The translations under genes and the position numbers were made by a program. The notes under the pieces are model-generated. The model was not told where the DNA came from, made no database searches, and saw only the letters and a program-made list of their open reading frames with translations. Shown here one piece after another: positions 1 through 8,541 of a DNA stretch of 64,000 bases. The stretch is from JBFFMO01 sp041390025 (GTDB lineage: Bacteria > Myxococcota_A > Bradymonadia > Bradymonadales > Bradymonadaceae), in assembly GCA_041390025.1 (NCBI GenBank), contig JAWKQR010000028.1, positions 11,932-75,931 of the forward strand. The letters are read 5' to 3'. The stretch's first letter is position 1, and each line of letters opens with the position of its first letter.

Positions 1-649
1 CACGGAAATAGCCGAAATCAAACATGATGAGGGCGGTGGTGCCGGCCATCATGACGAAGTAGCCCCAGTGGTCTGTGGGCGAGTTGGTCATCCAATGGAT
101 GAGGTTGTCCCAACTCACAAAGTACGCCACGAACGTGTGAGCAAGGATGAGCGAGACGATCAAAAACACGATGAACTTCGTGACCTTACGCCGGGTTCGA
201 TCGAAGCTGGGTGGACCCTCGTCGCGGCGGCGCCGCACCGATTCTTTGCCTTCGATCAACCGTTCGATGGGGCGATAGAGGTACTCCATGTAGACGGTTT
301 GTGGGCAGGCCCAACCGCACCAGACACGGCCTGCGATCGACGTGAACAACAGAATGAACACGAACCCGCTGAGCAAAAACAACGTCAGCAAGAACGTGTC
401 GGTAGCGTAGAGGGTCAGGCCAAAGAAGGTAAACTCACGATGGGCTAGGTCGAGGAATACCGCGGGTTTCCCCGCGATTTTCACAATCGGAAGCGCCACA
501 AAGATCGCGATGAGCCCCCAGGCGACGATCAGTCGTCGAAGCCACCACTTGCCTTTTTCGGGCACGGGATACATCCAGCGCCGGCGGCCGTCTGAATGCA
601 ACGTCGAGAGGACGTCTTCGGGGGATTCGAGAATCTTGGGGTCACTCAT
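1..649 (-). CDS. ccoG: Cytochrome c oxidase accessory protein CcoG (FixG-like), 3' end outside window
   Basis: The minus strand reads open from an ATG at 649 to the window edge (216 codons, start MSDPKILESPEDV). It has several hydrophobic segments and the CcoG signature CGWACPQTVYMEYLYR near residue 95. CcoG is a membrane ferredoxin-type protein needed for copper handling during cbb3 oxidase assembly; its 4Fe-4S cysteine clusters would lie in the part beyond the edge. A good ribosome site (AGGTGAAG) precedes the start. It lies 28 nt after ccoP in the same direction, so it is the last visible gene of the cco operon. The identification is firm; only the N-terminal half can be described. Confidence 0.93.
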   Translation of the reverse strand, partial: MSDPKILESPEDVLSTLHSDGRRRWMYPVPEKGKWWLRRLIVAWGLIAIFVALPIVKIAGKPAVFLDLAHREFTFFGLTLYATDTFLLTLFLLSGFVFILLFTSIAGRVWCGWACPQTVYMEYLYRPIERLIEGKESVRRRRDEGPPSFDRTRRKVTKFIVFLIVSLILAHTFVAYFVSWDNLIHWMTNSPTDHWGYFVMMAGTTALIMFDFGYFR

Positions 650-677
650 CACTTCACCTGCTTACTGCTAAAGGCGC

Positions 678-1274
678 TTACAACTTTTCGGGCGGATAAG
701 GCTCGCCCTGCGGTTCTTTTGGGTTAGCAGGATTCGTGCCTTGAAGTGTGGAGATGTATGCGACGACGTTGATGGCATCGTCGTGGCTGATGACTTTGCC
801 CCACGCCGGCATGCCCTTCGCGGCAACACCTTCGACAACGACCTTGTGGATGTCCATGGGTGCACCACCGTGAATCCAGTACTTGTCCGTCAGGTTGGGG
901 CCGATGAGGCCTTGCCCCTGCTGGTTGTGGCAGGACGCACAGGTTGTCATGAACACTTTCTGCCCAGCTTCAACCTTGGTCGGGTCGCCGGCGGCGGCCA
1001 GCAGCACGGATTCGTCCACCGGCGGAGCGGCGGCCTGAATCGTGGCGCGGATGGCGTTGACGGCAACGGTCTCTTCGCGAAGGTTTTCGCCGTATTCGTT
1101 GATGTAACCGAACTCGATGCCAAAGATGTAGATCGGCGCCCAGATCGCGGTGCCCAAGAACACAGCCTTCCACCAAAACGGCATCGGGTTGTCGAACTCT
1201 TGGATGCCGTCGTAGCTGTGGCTGGTCAGGACGTCTTGGTATTCGGAATCGTTGTTCTTTTGTTCATTGCTCAT
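678..1274 (-). CDS. ccoP: cbb3 cytochrome c oxidase subunit III (CcoP), mono-haem form
   Basis: 198 residues. The N-terminus has the CcoP pattern (FDNPMPFWWKAVFLGTAIWA), a single membrane anchor at about residues 30-52, followed by one periplasmic cytochrome c domain with CASCH near 112 and a distal Met (GMPAWG near 154). Classical CcoP carries two c-type haems in about 290-310 residues; this one has only one CxxCH and is about 100 residues shorter. It passes electrons to the CcoO/CcoN core. Its ATG overlaps the ccoQ stop (ATGA), indicating translational coupling. Confidence 0.93.
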   Translation of the reverse strand: MSNEQKNNDSEYQDVLTSHSYDGIQEFDNPMPFWWKAVFLGTAIWAPIYIFGIEFGYINEYGENLREETVAVNAIRATIQAAAPPVDESVLLAAAGDPTKVEAGQKVFMTTCASCHNQQGQGLIGPNLTDKYWIHGGAPMDIHKVVVEGVAAKGMPAWGKVISHDDAINVVAYISTLQGTNPANPKEPQGEPYPPEKL

Positions 1275-1444
1275 CGTGTCACCTCGCTTCCGTCATCGAG
1301 CGGAATGTGGCCGCATGCTTCGGCCTCGGATTTCTTCATCATGTAGACCCGCAACGCGACGAGGGCGAAGGCGATGACAAAACAGATGATTCCGATTTCA
1401 GCGTAAATTGAGAGGCCTGAGGCCTGCATCACGTCGCGATTCAT
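1271..1444 (-). CDS. ccoQ: cbb3 oxidase small subunit CcoQ-like, 57 aa
   Basis: A 57-codon frame from ATG at 1444 to TGA at 1271 fills the space between ccoNO and ccoP exactly. Both its start and its stop are ATGA overlaps with the neighbours. The product has one membrane segment (IGIICFVIAFALVALRVYM, about residues 17-35) followed by a short charged tail. That size, topology and position are those of CcoQ, which stabilises the CcoP-CcoNO interaction. The sequence alone is too short for a firm family assignment; position and overlaps carry the call. Confidence 0.82.
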   Translation of the reverse strand: MNRDVMQASGLSIYAEIGIICFVIAFALVALRVYMMKKSEAEACGHIPLDDGSEVTR

Positions 1445-3654
1445 TTGGCCTCCTTCTTGATGTCCGTTCCCAAGCGTTGCAGGTACGCAACCAGGGCGAT
1501 GATTTCCTTGTTCTGGAGGCCTGCTGGGCCGCCGTCTTTTTCGACCTGCGCGGCAATCTCTGCCGCTTGGGTCTGAGCGTCGGTCACCGAGCTTGCGGCC
1601 ATGGCGGGCGTGTAAGGAACACCAAGCATCATCTGTGCTTCGAGCTTCGCTTGTGTGTGCGAGAGGTCGAGGTCGTGCTCAAGCAGGAATGCGTAGGGCG
1701 GCATGATCGACGTGGGTGTGGTCGATCGTGGGTCCTGCATGTGGCGGACGTGCCAGAGGTGCGGGTATTTGCCGCCCACGCGGTGCAAGTCGGGCCCCGT
1801 TCGCTTCGATCCCCACTGGAATGGGTGGTCGTACACGAACTCGCCGGGTTTGCTGTACTCGCCGTAGCGTTCGACTTCGTGAAGCATGGGGCGAACCATC
1901 TGCGAGTGGCAGTTGTAACAGCCTTCGCGGATGTAGAGGTCGCGGCCTTCGAGCTCAAGTGGGGTGTAGGGCTTGACGCTCGCAATGTGCGGGACGTTGC
2001 TCTTGACCAGGATGAGCGGAATGATTTCAACCGCGCCACCGATGAGGATCGAGATGGTCACGAGGACCGTGAAGATCATCGGCCAACCTTCGAGCGCACG
2101 GTGCCAGCCTTCGCTGAAGTGCTTGTCGAGTTTGCCAAGTGCGGCATCGTAAGTGCGGTCGTCGACGCTGCTGCCGTCAGTGCCCTTGTCTTCGTCGCGC
2201 CAGGTGGGCTTGGCGACGTGTGCGACGGTGTCTTCACGCGAACCGCCACGGGCCGCCAGAATCATATTGACGGCGCCGATGATGGTACCCGTGAGGTACA
2301 TCGTGCCACCGAGCACGCGCAGCCAGTACATGGGCATGAGCTGGATCACGGTTTCCATGAAGTCGGGGTACATGAGCTTGCCGGTCTCGTCGAACGCGCG
2401 CCACATCAGACCCTGAGTCACACCAGCGGTGTACATGGCGATGATGTAGAGCAGGATTCCCAGTGTTCCGAGCCAGAAGTGCCAGTTGGCCAAACGCTTG
2501 TTGTAGTCGCCCTTCCAAAGTCGGGGAGCCAGCCAGTAGAGCATGCCGAAGGTCATGAAGCCGTTCCAACCGAGCGCGCCGGAGTGAACGTGTGCGATGG
2601 TCCAGTCGGTGTAGTGGCTGAGCGAGTTGACAGCCTTGATGGACAACATCGGGCCTTCAAACGTCGACATGCCGTAGAACGTGATGCCCACGACAAAGAA
2701 CTTCAGGACGGGTTCGTCGCGCAATTTGTGCCAAGCACCGCGCAAGGTGAACAGACCGTTGATCATGCCGCCCCAGCTGGGCATCCAGAGCACGACCGAG
2801 AACGTCATGCCAAGCGTCGATGCCCACTCGGGGAGTGCGGTGTAGTGCAAGTGGTGCGGGCCAGCCCAGATGTAGATGAAGACCAGCGACCAGAAGTGGA
2901 TGATCGACAATTTGTACGAGAAGACAGGCCGTTCGGCCGCTTTGGGCAGGAAGTAGTACATCAGGCCGAGGAACGGCGTGGTCAGGAAGAACGCCACGGC
3001 GTTGTGGCCGTACCACCACTGGATCAAAGCATCTTGGACGCCGGCGAACATCGAGTAGCCCTTCATCGCCGAGACGGGAATGACGAGGTTGTTGAAGATA
3101 TGCAGGACGGCGACGGTCACGATGGACGCGATGTAGAACCAGATCGCGACGTAGATGTGCTTTTCGCGGCGCCGAATCAGGGTGCCAAAGAAGTTCACGG
3201 CGAAGATGACCCACACCACCGTGATGGCGATGTCGATGGGCCACTCAAGCTCGGCGTATTCACGCGCCTGCGTGAAGCCCAACGGCAGCGTGATGGCGGC
3301 GGAGGCGATGATGCCTTGCCACCCCCAGAAGTGAAGCCACCCAAGGGTGTCGTTGAACATGCGCGTCTTCATCAGACGCTGCGTCGAATAATACACCGCG
3401 GTAAAGATGGCGTTGCCAGCGAACGCGAAGATCACGGCGTTCGTGTGCAGGGGTCGCAGGCGCCCGAACGTGAGCACCTCGTGCACGTTGGCAGGCCAGT
3501 AGGCGATCTGCAGCGCGATGATCACGCCCACGAGCATACCTACGATGCCCCAAACCATCGTCGCCCACGCGAACGCACGCGTGATGCGGTCGTTATAAAC
3601 GACTTCGTCAAATCCTGGTGGTGGCCCTTCGGCCTTGGTCGTTACCGCACTCAC
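1441..3654 (-). CDS. ccoNO: Fused CcoN-CcoO: cbb3-type oxidase catalytic and mono-haem c subunits in one chain
   Basis: 737 residues from a GTG at 3654 that follows AGGAGG by 4 nt; an in-frame ATG at 3789 lacks this and would add 45 uncharged-for residues. Residues about 1-480 are CcoN (haem-copper subunit I): haem b ligands H70 and H357, Cu-B ligands H217, H267 and H268, haem b3 ligand H355, and Y261 in the helix carrying the cross-linked Tyr. Residues about 520-737 are CcoO with one membrane anchor, then CYNCH (579-583) and a TSIMPPYAFL Met-ligand region. The two are usually separate genes. The enzyme reduces O2 to water at low oxygen and pumps protons. First gene of ccoNO-Q-P-G. Confidence 0.95.
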   Translation of the reverse strand: MSAVTTKAEGPPPGFDEVVYNDRITRAFAWATMVWGIVGMLVGVIIALQIAYWPANVHEVLTFGRLRPLHTNAVIFAFAGNAIFTAVYYSTQRLMKTRMFNDTLGWLHFWGWQGIIASAAITLPLGFTQAREYAELEWPIDIAITVVWVIFAVNFFGTLIRRREKHIYVAIWFYIASIVTVAVLHIFNNLVIPVSAMKGYSMFAGVQDALIQWWYGHNAVAFFLTTPFLGLMYYFLPKAAERPVFSYKLSIIHFWSLVFIYIWAGPHHLHYTALPEWASTLGMTFSVVLWMPSWGGMINGLFTLRGAWHKLRDEPVLKFFVVGITFYGMSTFEGPMLSIKAVNSLSHYTDWTIAHVHSGALGWNGFMTFGMLYWLAPRLWKGDYNKRLANWHFWLGTLGILLYIIAMYTAGVTQGLMWRAFDETGKLMYPDFMETVIQLMPMYWLRVLGGTMYLTGTIIGAVNMILAARGGSREDTVAHVAKPTWRDEDKGTDGSSVDDRTYDAALGKLDKHFSEGWHRALEGWPMIFTVLVTISILIGGAVEIIPLILVKSNVPHIASVKPYTPLELEGRDLYIREGCYNCHSQMVRPMLHEVERYGEYSKPGEFVYDHPFQWGSKRTGPDLHRVGGKYPHLWHVRHMQDPRSTTPTSIMPPYAFLLEHDLDLSHTQAKLEAQMMLGVPYTPAMAASSVTDAQTQAAEIAAQVEKDGGPAGLQNKEIIALVAYLQRLGTDIKKEAK

Positions 3655-3852
3655 GGTGTCCTCCTGTTTTGGTACACCCTCTTCGGGCGAACCTCCCCTT
3701 CTCAAGTTGCGTGCCAGCGACAACCGATGGGTTCTCAGCACGCCAAACGTTCGCGTTTTAGCGGCGTTCGCTGATTTGAGACCGAACATGGAGCAGGAAG
3801 ATACAACGCACTTTTTGCGCAGACGAAGAGCATGGCGCTAAAATTGCGCACA

Positions 3853-3907
3853 CTCTCCCGGCCCGTTTCAAACGGGGATCCCGAGAGGGGACTGTGCGGC
3901 GGCACAG
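3853..3907. promoter_or_regulatory. Palindromes in the ccoNO / HCGGMCG-protein divergent region
   Basis: The 369 nt between the divergent starts at 3654 and 4024 contain a perfect 7-1-7 inverted repeat CCCGTTT-c-AAACGGG (3862-3876), flanked by CTCTC (3853-3857) and GAGAG (3883-3887). A second stem CTGTGC/GCACAG follows (3892-3907). There is no T-tract, so an operator or an RNA stem is likelier than a terminator. No FNR/ANR-type TTGAT-N4-ATCAA box was seen. Function is inference. Confidence 0.3.
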
Positions 3908-4023
3908 CGTCAACGGACTCTGGGCAATATGGGCGCGCTCATCGGGGAGGCAAGTCATTCTTGAGGTTGTTTCTTGGCACAAGCCTTGCGCCCGTGTGGC
4001 CACCCGCGTTACCTGAGGCAATC

Positions 4024-4773
4024 GTGGAGACGTATTACGCACAAGTGCTTTCAATCGGTCTGGTCTGGGTGTTCTTTCACTGCGGCGGGATGTGCGGCCC
4101 CATCTTGGCCGGCGTCACCTCAGACGTGCGCGGTGACACACGAGGCCAAGCGATCATGCGGCGAGGCGGCCGCGTGCTTTCGTACCAGACCGGGCGGGCG
4201 TTTACCTATGCGGTCATTGGCGCCATCGCCGGCAGTCTGGGGAGCGTTTTCGAGGCCACGTTGCGCAGTTTCACCAACGCAGCCGGCCTTGTCTTGGCGG
4301 TCGTGCTGCTGTTGGTTGGCATCTCGCGGCTGCCGCTTTGGGCCCATCGATTCCCGGCGTCTCGGCTCGCGAGCGCGTCGGGATCACTGCTTGGCCGTGC
4401 CATGATGATGGTCGGCCGGCGAGGGCCTCGCAGCGGTTTTTTTCGCTACGCGATGCTCGGCGTGATGATGGGGTTGTTGCCCTGCATGCTGATGTTTTGG
4501 GTCTTAAGCATCGCCACCTCCACAGCAAGCCCCATTCACGGTGCGGGTGTCATGGTGTTGCTGGTGTTGATGACGACGCCAACGTTGCTTGTCGCCGGCA
4601 CCGCAGCTGCCCTTGGAGGCCGGCGATGGAGCAGCGAGTGGGTTGGCCCGGTCGCGATGATGGTCTCGGGCGTGTGGATGGGGCTCATCGCCGCAGCAGC
4701 CAACGGATGGCTCGAGCACATCCACATTCAATTCAAGCTTTTCGGCGAAAAGTACGTCCTGATGCTGTTCTAG
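4024..4773 (+). CDS. Polytopic membrane protein with HCGGMCG motif (UreH/TauE-like, cco-associated)
   Basis: 249 residues from a GTG at 4024 preceded by GAGG; the frame stays open back to an ATG at 3832, but that extension is polar and has no ribosome site. About six membrane segments. The first carries FFHCGGMCGP (residues about 19-28), the hallmark of the small family annotated sulfite exporter TauE/SafE or cytochrome c biogenesis-like that often sits at cbb3 oxidase clusters. The His/Cys/Met cluster suggests metal (copper) handling in the membrane. Divergent from ccoNO, so a shared regulatory region and a role in oxidase maturation are plausible but unproven. Confidence 0.7.
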   Translation: METYYAQVLSIGLVWVFFHCGGMCGPILAGVTSDVRGDTRGQAIMRRGGRVLSYQTGRAFTYAVIGAIAGSLGSVFEATLRSFTNAAGLVLAVVLLLVGISRLPLWAHRFPASRLASASGSLLGRAMMMVGRRGPRSGFFRYAMLGVMMGLLPCMLMFWVLSIATSTASPIHGAGVMVLLVLMTTPTLLVAGTAAALGGRRWSSEWVGPVAMMVSGVWMGLIAAAANGWLEHIHIQFKLFGEKYVLMLF

Positions 4774-4792
4774 CCCGCCCAAACCCTAAACC

Positions 4793-6079
4793 TCAGGGGC
4801 AATCGAGCACGTCGCCCCCGATGGTCCATCCGTAGTTGTTGATCAACGACTCCCGCGCAGAAAGTGCTGCACAGTATCGACGGTAACTTTGGTTGCTGAA
4901 GAAGACATCGCGCGGGGTGTTTGCTTGCGCTTCCCAGCCAATCAACGTCGCGTCGTAAGCATCGAGCGACAAGCCCACTTGCTGATAAAACATGTTTTGC
5001 ATCGTCGTCACGCTCGAGATGTCCCACTGCCCAAGCCCGTACGTCATGCCCTCGGAGTTTTCGAACATGAAGCTCATGTCGGTGACCTTCGACGTGTCCC
5101 AACTGCTCAAGTCTTGGTTAAACGATGTTGCGAGCTGGAACATCCCTTTCATGGTGGTCACGCTGGAGGTGTCCCAGCCGCTGATATCCTGGTTGAATGC
5201 AGTCCCATCAATGGCCGCCGTACCGGCAAACATGTAGCGCATGTCGGTGACCTTTGAGGTGTTCCAGACTCCAATGGGTTGGTTAAACGCGGCGGCCTCT
5301 TGGAACATGAAGCTCATGTCCGTGACGTTGGAGGTGTCCCATCCGCTGATGTCTTCGTTGAAGGTGCGCGCGCCCACGAAAACACCCGCCATATTTTGGA
5401 TGTTTGACGTGTCCCAGCTTGCGATCGTGCCCCATGGCCCCGGGGTCTGGGCAAACATCCTGCGGATGGATGTCGTCTGCGATAAGTCTGGGGCGTCTGT
5501 GGCGACGATCTCAACATTGACGCAGCCGCTGAACATTTTTTCCATGGACTGCCAGCGGCTGTCGCCCCACTGCTCAACGCGCAGAAGCTTATATTGCAAC
5601 TGCCCGAAGTCGCACAGATTGAGGCTCGGGTAGGTTCCGCGAATCGCGATGGTGTACTCGCCCGGCGTTCCATAATCGTGTGTCACGCTGCGAGACAGAC
5701 CGAGCTCGTCGTAGACGCCGTCGTTGTCCCAATCGACGTCAAAGTCATACACGACGTCCTCGCCGCTGCGCCCGATCGTGACTTGTGTGTTCGAGCCTTC
5801 GCCGATGTTATCGGTCTTCCAGGTGGTGACGAACGGCACGCACGAGCGCCCACGACACGGGTCGTCGACGACGTCGATTCCCACGTCTTGGGCGCCATCG
5901 GTGTCTGCCTCAGCGTCCATGGATGCATCCATGGATGCATCCGCCGACGCATCCATGGACGCATCGGGCGTAGACCCCATATCTGGCGTCGGCTTTGGGT
6001 TGTTGGTGCTCGGGTCCGATGTCCCACACGCCCCAATGAACAAAACCGCAAAAAGGGATACTGTGCCCAACCTAGCCAT
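4793..6079 (-). CDS. BspA-like (DUF285) surface lipoprotein
   Basis: 428 residues. A lipoprotein signal ends at IGAC (Cys about 18). A low-complexity spacer (DASMDASADASMDASMDA) follows, then a beta-rich region with FDVDWDNDG, and from about residue 195 at least six DUF285 repeats of the form (F)N-D-(I/L)-SxWDTSxVTxMxxMF. DUF285/BspA proteins are leucine-rich-repeat-like surface proteins used in adhesion. The spacer is encoded by a near-perfect repeat around 5918-5967. Transcription converges with the upstream plus-strand gene. The ligand cannot be told. Confidence 0.85.
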   Translation of the reverse strand: MARLGTVSLFAVLFIGACGTSDPSTNNPKPTPDMGSTPDASMDASADASMDASMDAEADTDGAQDVGIDVVDDPCRGRSCVPFVTTWKTDNIGEGSNTQVTIGRSGEDVVYDFDVDWDNDGVYDELGLSRSVTHDYGTPGEYTIAIRGTYPSLNLCDFGQLQYKLLRVEQWGDSRWQSMEKMFSGCVNVEIVATDAPDLSQTTSIRRMFAQTPGPWGTIASWDTSNIQNMAGVFVGARTFNEDISGWDTSNVTDMSFMFQEAAAFNQPIGVWNTSKVTDMRYMFAGTAAIDGTAFNQDISGWDTSSVTTMKGMFQLATSFNQDLSSWDTSKVTDMSFMFENSEGMTYGLGQWDISSVTTMQNMFYQQVGLSLDAYDATLIGWEAQANTPRDVFFSNQSYRRYCAALSARESLINNYGWTIGGDVLDCP

Positions 6080-6363
6080 CGTCGCCTCTCATTCGTAAGA
6101 AAAAACCACTATGATTGTAGGTCTGACCGCGCACGGCTCAATTTATTCACCAAAGTTCACGCGCAGACTCCCTTGATCTTCGCTTGGGCCAGGCAGAGTT
6201 TTCGCCGACTTACCGACACGGAACGTCAAAACACGCGTTGCAACAGAATGGCGCATTCCCCATTTAAAAACGCTGAAACACACACAGATTGTAGCGTTGG
6301 CCAACATGGCACGATCGATGCTGTTGCAACGATTGTCGAAAACGTTGTGCAAAGGTGATTGAA

Positions 6364-7116
6364 ATGTCCATTCTCGTATTAACAGCCGCTGTCATCATGG
6401 GCTTCACGCTCGGCCTTCTCGGCGGAGGTGGCTCGATCCTAGCGGTTCCCATTCTGGTTTATCTGGCGGGTGTAGACGAAAAAGTTGCCATCGCAACAAG
6501 CTTGCTCGTTGTGGGCTCAACGAGTTTGGGTGCGGTGATTGGCCATGCCCGTGCCGGAAACGTCGCATGGCGCACCGGCCTGATCTTCGGTGGATTCTCG
6601 ATGGCTGGCGCAGCGATTGGTGGGCAGATTGCCAAGTTCATTCCTGGCGGTGTGCTGCTCGGCATCTTCGCCGGTTTCATGCTCATCACCGCGATCATGA
6701 TGCTGCGCGGCAAACAGAACGTGAAACCCAATGCCGAAGCCAAAAAGCACCTGCCCATCATGAAGATCGGCGGCGAAGGCTTGGTGGTGGGCATGGTCAC
6801 AGGCTTGGTGGGGGCTGGTGGCGGCTTCCTCGTGGTTCCCGCGCTCGTGATTCTGGGTGGCTTGGACATGCGCATCGCCATCGGCACATCGCTGTTGGTC
6901 ATCGGCATGAAGTCGCTGGCAGGTTTTGCGAGCTTCGCATCCTACGTGCCGATTGATTGGCCACTCGCGCTGGCGTTCACCGGCGCGGCGATCATGGGTT
7001 CCTTCGCGGGGTCGCAAGTCTCCCATCGCATCGACGCCAACAAGCTGCGCAAAGGATTCGCGTTCTTCGTGCTCATCATGGGCGCGCTGATTCTGACGCA
7101 GAAACTTCTGGGTTAA
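6364..7116 (+). CDS. TauE/SafE (TSUP) family anion transporter
   Basis: 250 residues with 7-8 membrane segments in two halves, each opening with the family's Gly-rich motif: GFTLGLLGGGGSILAVP near residue 15 and GMVTGLVGAGGGFLVVP near 141. TSUP proteins move sulfite, sulfonates or related anions across the inner membrane. ATG 6364 is preferred over GTG 6355 because AAAGGTG lies 6-7 nt upstream of the ATG. Substrate unknown; no sulfur genes are adjacent. It begins 284 nt from the divergent DUF285 gene, so the two may share a promoter region. Confidence 0.88.
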   Translation: MSILVLTAAVIMGFTLGLLGGGGSILAVPILVYLAGVDEKVAIATSLLVVGSTSLGAVIGHARAGNVAWRTGLIFGGFSMAGAAIGGQIAKFIPGGVLLGIFAGFMLITAIMMLRGKQNVKPNAEAKKHLPIMKIGGEGLVVGMVTGLVGAGGGFLVVPALVILGGLDMRIAIGTSLLVIGMKSLAGFASFASYVPIDWPLALAFTGAAIMGSFAGSQVSHRIDANKLRKGFAFFVLIMGALILTQKLLG

Positions 7117-7313
7117 TCACGTGCCCGCATGGTTGAGGGCATCCCACCACATCGGTCGCAATCAGGGCGTGTGGACAAACACCACCGGTAGTCCGTCGTT
7201 GGCATGTAAGGCAACTTTTGCCGATCCGCCGGGTCCGGTTCGACCGAAACGTCGCTCTCCCCTGCGTCAGGACGTGGCTCTGTCCGTTTCGACGAACACA
7301 CGTCGCCATGCGC

Positions 7314-7351
7314 GGGTCGGCAACCTCAGGTTGCCGAATGGGCGAAGCCCA
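7314..7351 (+). repeat. Dispersed intergenic hairpin repeat, copy 1
   Basis: GGGTCGGCAACCTC-AGGTTGCC-GAAT-GGGCGAAGCCCA. Stem 1 is GGCAACCT/AGGTTGCC around a short loop; stem 2 is GGGCGAAGCCC. It lies in the 429-nt gap between the TauE/SafE gene and the YD-repeat-like gene. I see no gene or terminator elsewhere in that gap. Confidence 0.85.
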
Positions 7352-7545
7352 CATCGCTACACTGCCCAAATCACGAGTATCGTCGCGGCAATATGCACTG
7401 CGTCTAACGTTCGCCCCATCCGAGCTCCTGCAATCCTTCCAAATCCATTTTCGGGAAGGAGGTCCATCCTACTCGAAATCCGCGATATCTGAGAAAAGAC
7501 GTTCGGTCAGGTGGAACTTCCAAATGCCATCGGTGTCCACAACCC

Positions 7546-8484
7546 ATGCGGTACCTGTCGATCCTACTCATCTTTTGGAGCGCGTGCGCGCCGACCGGCG
7601 TCGAAGACACGCCGTTTGACGAACCCATGTGTGAGGTCGTCCGACGGGCCGATGGCTCGGGCGTCGTCACGGATCGATTCGTATTTTCGGAGCTCGGACT
7701 CGTAAGCCACGCTTGGCAATTGGGCCCACGCACGAGGGGCTTGCGCGTCAACACCTACGAAAACGGGCGTCTCGTCAGCGCCAAAGTCGACGAATGGACG
7801 GGGGCGCACGAAATATCCGAATATGGCGCCTGGCAGATGCGACTGGTCGAAGCCGACGCGGATCTCTACACACATTACGACCTGACGTTCGCCTACACCA
7901 AAAACGGCGAGCTGGCGCAGCGCGAGGTTGTCGGCGCGACGAGCGCTCAAGACACGATAGAGCCGTTGCGGCTCAGGTATGTCCTTTCGTACAACGAACA
8001 GGGGCAGAAAATCCGCGAAGCTCAATTCTCGGGCGATGCTGAAGAACCTTGGCTGGTTTACACGTACACGTATCGGAGCGACGGTCGGCTCGACACCATG
8101 CACGTCGTTCAGAACGGGCGTCCCCGCGACGTCAAGTTTGTGTACGACGAGCGCGGAAATCTTATCCGACGGGTTCACGGCGAAAACCAAGGCCTTCTCT
8201 ACGACTTTGACGAAAACGGGCGCCTTATCGGGTGGAATGGCCAGATCAAATACAAACGGGCACCGGATGGGTTGATCTTGGAATCGAGCGTGGGCAAGAC
8301 TGGCCGTTATACTTACATGGACGGACGTCTGACCGAGGCCCATTTCGACGACGGTTCAGGCTACAAGCAGAGGTACAGCGCCGGTTGTCCGTCGGGCTTT
8401 ACGCATCCTCTTGTGACGCCAACTTCGGCGTTTCAGGAGTACTACGAAGGCCCACCGCTGCGCTACAAATGGGTCACCTTCTAA
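7546..8484 (+). CDS. Lipoprotein with YD/RHS-like repeats, function unknown
   Basis: 312 residues. A very short lipoprotein signal (MRYLSILLIFWSAC, Cys 14) precedes a beta-rich body with motifs reminiscent of YD/RHS repeats: YNEQGQKIREAQF, YRSDGRLDTMHVV, YDERGNLIRRVHG, YDFDENGRLIGW, YTYMDGRLTEAHFDDG. Unlike true RHS toxins, there is no long repeat barrel, no RHS core-associated motif and no toxin tip. It may be a small outer-membrane-anchored beta-solenoid or barrel piece. No neighbour suggests a partner; polA starts 57 nt downstream on the same strand. Confidence 0.7.
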   Translation: MRYLSILLIFWSACAPTGVEDTPFDEPMCEVVRRADGSGVVTDRFVFSELGLVSHAWQLGPRTRGLRVNTYENGRLVSAKVDEWTGAHEISEYGAWQMRLVEADADLYTHYDLTFAYTKNGELAQREVVGATSAQDTIEPLRLRYVLSYNEQGQKIREAQFSGDAEEPWLVYTYTYRSDGRLDTMHVVQNGRPRDVKFVYDERGNLIRRVHGENQGLLYDFDENGRLIGWNGQIKYKRAPDGLILESSVGKTGRYTYMDGRLTEAHFDDGSGYKQRYSAGCPSGFTHPLVTPTSAFQEYYEGPPLRYKWVTF

Positions 8485-8541
8485 GCCGGCTGTCGCGGCA
8501 CGCAATGTCGCATGTTGCACCGCTGAGCGTCCCGGCCTAAC

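Noticed and set aside
1408..3774. 788-residue plus-strand frame opposite ccoNO
   Set aside because: Exact antisense shadow of the oxidase gene, with composition typical of GC-rich complement frames; no domain, start site or family pattern.
7546..8484. RHS toxin or contact-dependent inhibition gene
   Set aside because: Too short, no RHS core motif, no toxin tip and no immunity gene; only weak YD-like repeats.
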